64,000 nt of DNA from Agelas oroides (Eukaryota; Porifera; Demospongiae; Agelasida; Agelasidae). Made by a program: the position numbers and the translations under genes. The stretch is from positions 16,185,011-16,249,010 of the forward strand of contig OX422185.1 in the NCBI GenBank assembly GCA_949130485.1. The letters run 5' to 3'. Shown one piece after another: positions 60,178 through 64,000 of this stretch (positions are counted from its first letter, which is position 1; every line of letters starts with the position of its first letter). The notes under the pieces are model-generated. The model saw only the letters and a program-made list of their open reading frames with translations, was not told the DNA's origin and did not search any database.

Positions 60178-63088
60178 TATTATATGGTGTTTGCTGGACT
60201 CGACAAACTCTATTATATGGTGTTTGCTGGACTCAACAAACTGTATTATATGGTGTTTGCTGGACTCGACAAACTGTATTATATGGTGTTTGCTGGACTC
60301 GACAAACTGTATTATATGGTGTTTGCTGGACTCGACAAACTGTATTATATGGTGTTTGCTGGACTCGACAAACTGTATTATATGGTGTTTGCTGGACTCG
60401 ACAAACTGTATTATATGGTGTTTGCTGGACTCGACAAACTCTATTATATGGTGTTTGCTGGACTCGACAAACTCTATTATATGGTGTTTGCTGGACTCGA
60501 CAAACTCTATTATATGGTGTTTGCTGGACTCGACAAACTCTATTACGTGGTGTTTGCTGGACTCGACAAACTCTATTACGTGGTGTTTGCTGGACTCGAC
60601 AAACTCTATTACGTGGTGTTTGCTGGACTCGACAAACTCTATTATATGGTGTTTGCTGGACTCGACAAACTCTATTATATGGTGTTAGCTGGACTCCACA
60701 AACTCTATTATATGGTGTTTGCTGGACTCCACAAACTCTATTATATGGTGTTTGCTGGACTCAACCAACTCTATTATATGGTGTTTGCTGGACTCGACAA
60801 ACTCTAATATATGGTGTTAGCTGGACTCGACAAACTCTATTATCTGGTGTTTGCTGGACTCCACAAACTCTATTATATGGTGTTTGCTGGACTCAACAAA
60901 CCCTATTATATGGTGTTTGCTGGACTCAACAAACTCTATTATATGGTGTTTGCTGGACTCAACAAACTCTATTATATGGTGTTTGCTGGACTCAACAAAC
61001 TCTATTATATGGTGTTTGCTGGACTCCACAAACTCTATTATATGGTGTTTGCTGGACTCAACCAACTCTATTATATGGTGTTTGCTGGACTCAACCAACT
61101 CTATTATGTGGTGTTTGCTGGACTCGACCAACTCTATTATATGGTGTTTGCTGGACTCGACCAACTGTATTATATGGTGTTTGCTGGACTCAACAAACTG
61201 TATTATATGGTGTTTGCTGGACTCAACAAACTGTATTATATGGTGTTTGCTGGACTCAACAAACTGTATTATATGGTGTTTGCTGGACTCCACAAACTGT
61301 ATTATATGGTGTTTGCTGGACTCCACAAACTGTATTATATGGTGTTTGCTGGACTCCACAAACTCTATTATATGGTGTTTGCTGGACTCCACAAACTGTA
61401 TTATATGGTGTTTGCTGGACTCCACAAACTCTATTATATGGTGTTTGCTGGACTCAACAAACTGTATTATATGGTGTTTGCTGGACTCAACAAACTGTAT
61501 TATATGGTGTTTGCTGGACTCAACAAACTGTATTATATGGTGTTTGCTGGACTCAACAAACTCTATTATGTGGTGTTTGCTGGACTCGACAAACTCTATT
61601 ATGTGGTGTTTGCTGGACTCCACAAACTCTATTATATGGTGTTTGCTGGACTCAACAAACTCTATTATGTGGTGTTTGCTGGACTCAACAAACTGTATTA
61701 TATGGTGTTTGCTGGACTCAACAAACTGTATTATGTGGTGTTTTCTGGACTCAACAAACTCTATTATATGGTGTTTGCTGGACTCGACAAACTCTATTAT
61801 GTGGTGTTTGCTGGACTCAACAAACTGTATTATATGGTGTTTGCTGGACTCGACAAACTGTATTATATGGTGTTTGCTGGACTCGACAAACTGTATTATA
61901 TGGTGTTTGCTGGACTCCACAAACTGTATTATGTGGTGTTTGCTGGACTCGACAAACTGTATTATATGGTGTTTGCTGGACTCGACAAACTCTATTATGT
62001 GGTGTTTGCTGGACTCGACAAACTCTATTATGTGGTGTTTGCTGGACTCGACAAACTCTATTATGTGGTGTTTGCTGGACTCGACAAACTCTATTATATG
62101 GTGTTTGCTGGACTCAACAAACTCTATTATGTGGTGTTTGCTGGACTCCACAAACTCTATTATGTGGTGTTTGCTGGACTCCACAAACTCTATTATGTGG
62201 TGTTTGCTGGACTCGACAAACTCTATTATGTGGTGTTTGCTGGACTCGACAAACTCTATTATGTGGTGTTTGCTGGACTCGACAAACTCTATTATGTGGT
62301 GTTTGCTGGACTCGACAAACTCTATTATGTGGTGTTTGCTGGACTCGACAAACTCTATTATGTGGTGTTTGCTGGACTCGACAAACTCTATTATGTGGTG
62401 TTTGCTGGACTCGACAAACTCTATTATGTGGTGTTTGCTGGACTCGACAAACTCTATTATGTGGTGTTTGCTGGACTCGACAAACTCTATTATACGGTGT
62501 TTGCTGGACTCCACAAACTCTATTATACGGTGTTTGCTGGACTCCACAAACTCTATTATACGGTGTTTGCTGGACTCGACAAACTCTATTATGTGGTGTT
62601 TGCTGGACTCAACAAACTGTATTATGTGGTGTTTGCTGGACTCAACAAACTCTATTATATGGTGTTTGCTGGACTCAACAAACTCTATTATATGGTGTTT
62701 GCTGGACTCAACAAACTCTATTATATGGTGTTTGCTGGACTCGACAAACTGTATTATATGGTGTTTGCTGGACTCGACAAACTCTATTATGTGGTGTTTG
62801 CTGGACTCGACAAACTCTATTATGTGGTGTTTGCTGGACTCGACAAACTCTATTATATGGTGTTTGCTGGACTCAACAAACTGTATTATAATTATGGTGT
62901 TTGCTGGACTCAACAAACTGTATTATGTGGTGTTTGCTGGACTCGACAAACTCTATTATGTGGTGTTTGCTGGACTCGACAAACTCTATTATATGGTGTT
63001 TGCTGGACTCGACAAACTGTATTATATGGTGTTTGCTGGACTCAACAAACTCTATTATATGGTGTTTGCTGGACTCAACAAACTCTAT
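60178..63088. repeat. 33-bp minisatellite, about 88 copies (2.9 kb)
   Basis: The unit is TATTATATGGTGTTTGCTGG then ACTC(G/A/C)ACAAACT(C/G). Because 33 is divisible by three, open frames run on both strands (for example YYMVFAGLDKL per unit on plus; FVESSKHHIIE on minus). Three sites vary recurrently: ATATGG/ATGTGG/ACGTGG/ATACGG, CTCGAC/CTCAAC/CTCCAC, and CTC/CTG. A stop (TAA, 60806-60808) and a 4-bp insertion near 62888 break the main plus frame. The array is in the intron after LRR exon 7. I regard it as non-coding. Confidence 0.97.
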
Positions 63089-63205
63089 ATCTGCTATTGA
63101 TAGCTGAAAGGCAAAACACACTAAACTTGAGCAAACACAGTATAGTTCTCAACACAAGAGTGTCTATACTGAGATATGCATACTACAAATATAAACACAT
63201 GCTAA

Positions 63206-63724
63206 TACCGTAAGTTCCCAAAAATACGTCCCCTTCGAGCAAACGCCCTTCCCCCTCTTTAACCCCCAAGTTCTTACATAGATATTTTTCCCGTGTGTAA
63301 ATGCCCCGTATCGTGCATCTTCTCAGCGTGCTTTAGTGAGCTTTTGGTTTAGCTCTGTCATTGATTGTTTGTAAACACGCACACAAAATACTATAGCCTC
63401 GTCCACTGGCCACTGCCAAGGTTTTTGCTGCTCACAGTGGAAACACGAACTTACGTGGGGTCGACCCCTGTTACTACTGATATACAAGTTGCTTCGATGC
63501 CTCTTGGCTTAGTTTCAACACAAGTGCCGCTGATTTCCTATGGTACACGTTCATCGAATCTGCTGTTCATCCATAAAGCTGCGGCAGTTGTTGCGATTGT
63601 GTGAGGAACGGAGCGAGGGGCGTATGCACGAGATGAAATTAATATTCGAGCAAACGCCCCCTCCCCACTTTTGCCTCAAAGTAGTGTGCAAAAAGGGGGG
63701 ACATATTTTCATGAACTTACGGTA
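63206..63724. mobile_element. TIR element with TACCGTAAGTTC ends
   Basis: TACCGTAAGTTC at the left and GAACTTACGGTA at the right, 519 bp. Subterminal GAGCAAACGCCC motifs occur near both ends (63237 and 63648). Same architecture as 37737-37995. The 79- and 93-codon frames inside are not recognised. Confidence 0.7.
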
Positions 63725-63854
63725 TATAAGTATCACTAGTACTGAGCTATTCTGGAAGATTTTCAAGATATCACAAGTTTGTGTTGCTGTTTGTATTGTT
63801 ACGAGTGCGCAGCATGAGTAACAATACCAACGGCAACAAATGAGTGGTTTATTT

Positions 63855-64000
63855 TCTGGTATAGCTTGGTACTATGGTGATAATGATTTTATCATACAAA
63901 CCTTCGATCTCATTGCACATTCAGAAGCAGTGCACATGACTTGTAGTAACTGATACGGATTCTCGTGTGACTTGTAAAAAATACAGCTTTTATGAACTCG
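63855..64000. mobile_element. Partial inverted relative of the element at 39536, cut by the window end
   Basis: It begins near TATAGCTTGGTACTATGGTG, continues to GATTCTCGTGTGACTTGTAA, and is the reverse complement of 39536-39740. TACTATGGTGATA here is the word repeated in the 49-bp minisatellite. Confidence 0.6.

Noticed and set aside
38615..63088. CRISPR-like regular direct repeats
   Set aside because: The 58-, 49- and 33-bp arrays are head-to-tail with no unique spacers, and the context is eukaryotic introns.
60811..63213. 800-codon plus-strand open frame (and 699-codon minus-strand frame) as giant repeat proteins
   Set aside because: They exist only because the 33-bp unit is a multiple of three. 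Three frames on two strands are open at once, a stop and a 4-bp insertion break the main frame, and variation changes residues freely.

Overview
This window reads as animal nuclear DNA. It is AT-rich, has no long unbroken genes, and carries GT-AG bounded short exons, many inverted-repeat mobile elements and large tandem arrays. Seven 84-bp plus-strand exons (7737, 15965, 20107, 31285, 36122, 49234 and 60039) each encode exactly one 28-residue leucine-rich repeat of the ribonuclease-inhibitor type. All seven are symmetric phase-2 exons with good splice signals, so any run of them joins in frame. One LRR per 84-bp symmetric exon is the layout of the LRR tail of NOD/NLRC-type NLR receptors, so the window most likely lies wholly inside one NLR-like (or other LRR_RI) gene. 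The first exon needs upstream exons and the last has a donor, so neither gene end is present. The species is not identifiable from sequence alone. A marine invertebrate (sponge or cnidarian grade) with expanded NLRs fits best, and this is inference.

Layout. Bases 1-9000 are one copy of a long exon-plus-intron unit ending in exon 7737. Bases 9.5-13 kb hold a cluster of DNA-transposon remnants and a decayed short acidic ORF. Bases 13322-21605 are a near-identical 4142-bp tandem duplication, each copy with the same LRR exon. Bases 22427-31370 are a second copy of the first unit, with a 1.9-kb insertion and a different LRR exon. Bases 33360-37660 are a third copy with exon 36122. Bases 38.1-49.3 kb are a fourth, much older copy ending in exon 49234 and interrupted by two minisatellites (58 bp and 49 bp, about 15 copies each) and a perfect 63-bp hairpin. 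Bases 49.3-60 kb are intron with several TIR elements with visible target-site duplications. Bases 60178-63088 are an approximately 88-copy 33-bp minisatellite starting 55 bases after the last exon. The final kilobase holds two more inverted-repeat elements.

The locus appears to grow by copying LRR exons together with their introns. Because the introns are paralogous, insertions present in one copy and absent in another can be read directly: TTAA-flanked elements at 5597 and 34240, TIR elements at 6957, 36351, 30682 and 47068, and the block at 26675-28568. Most of the window is intron, and most long open frames in it are chance or repeat-driven. No rRNA, tRNA or CRISPR was seen. Coordinates of repeats are by-eye alignments and may be off by tens of bases at diverged edges.
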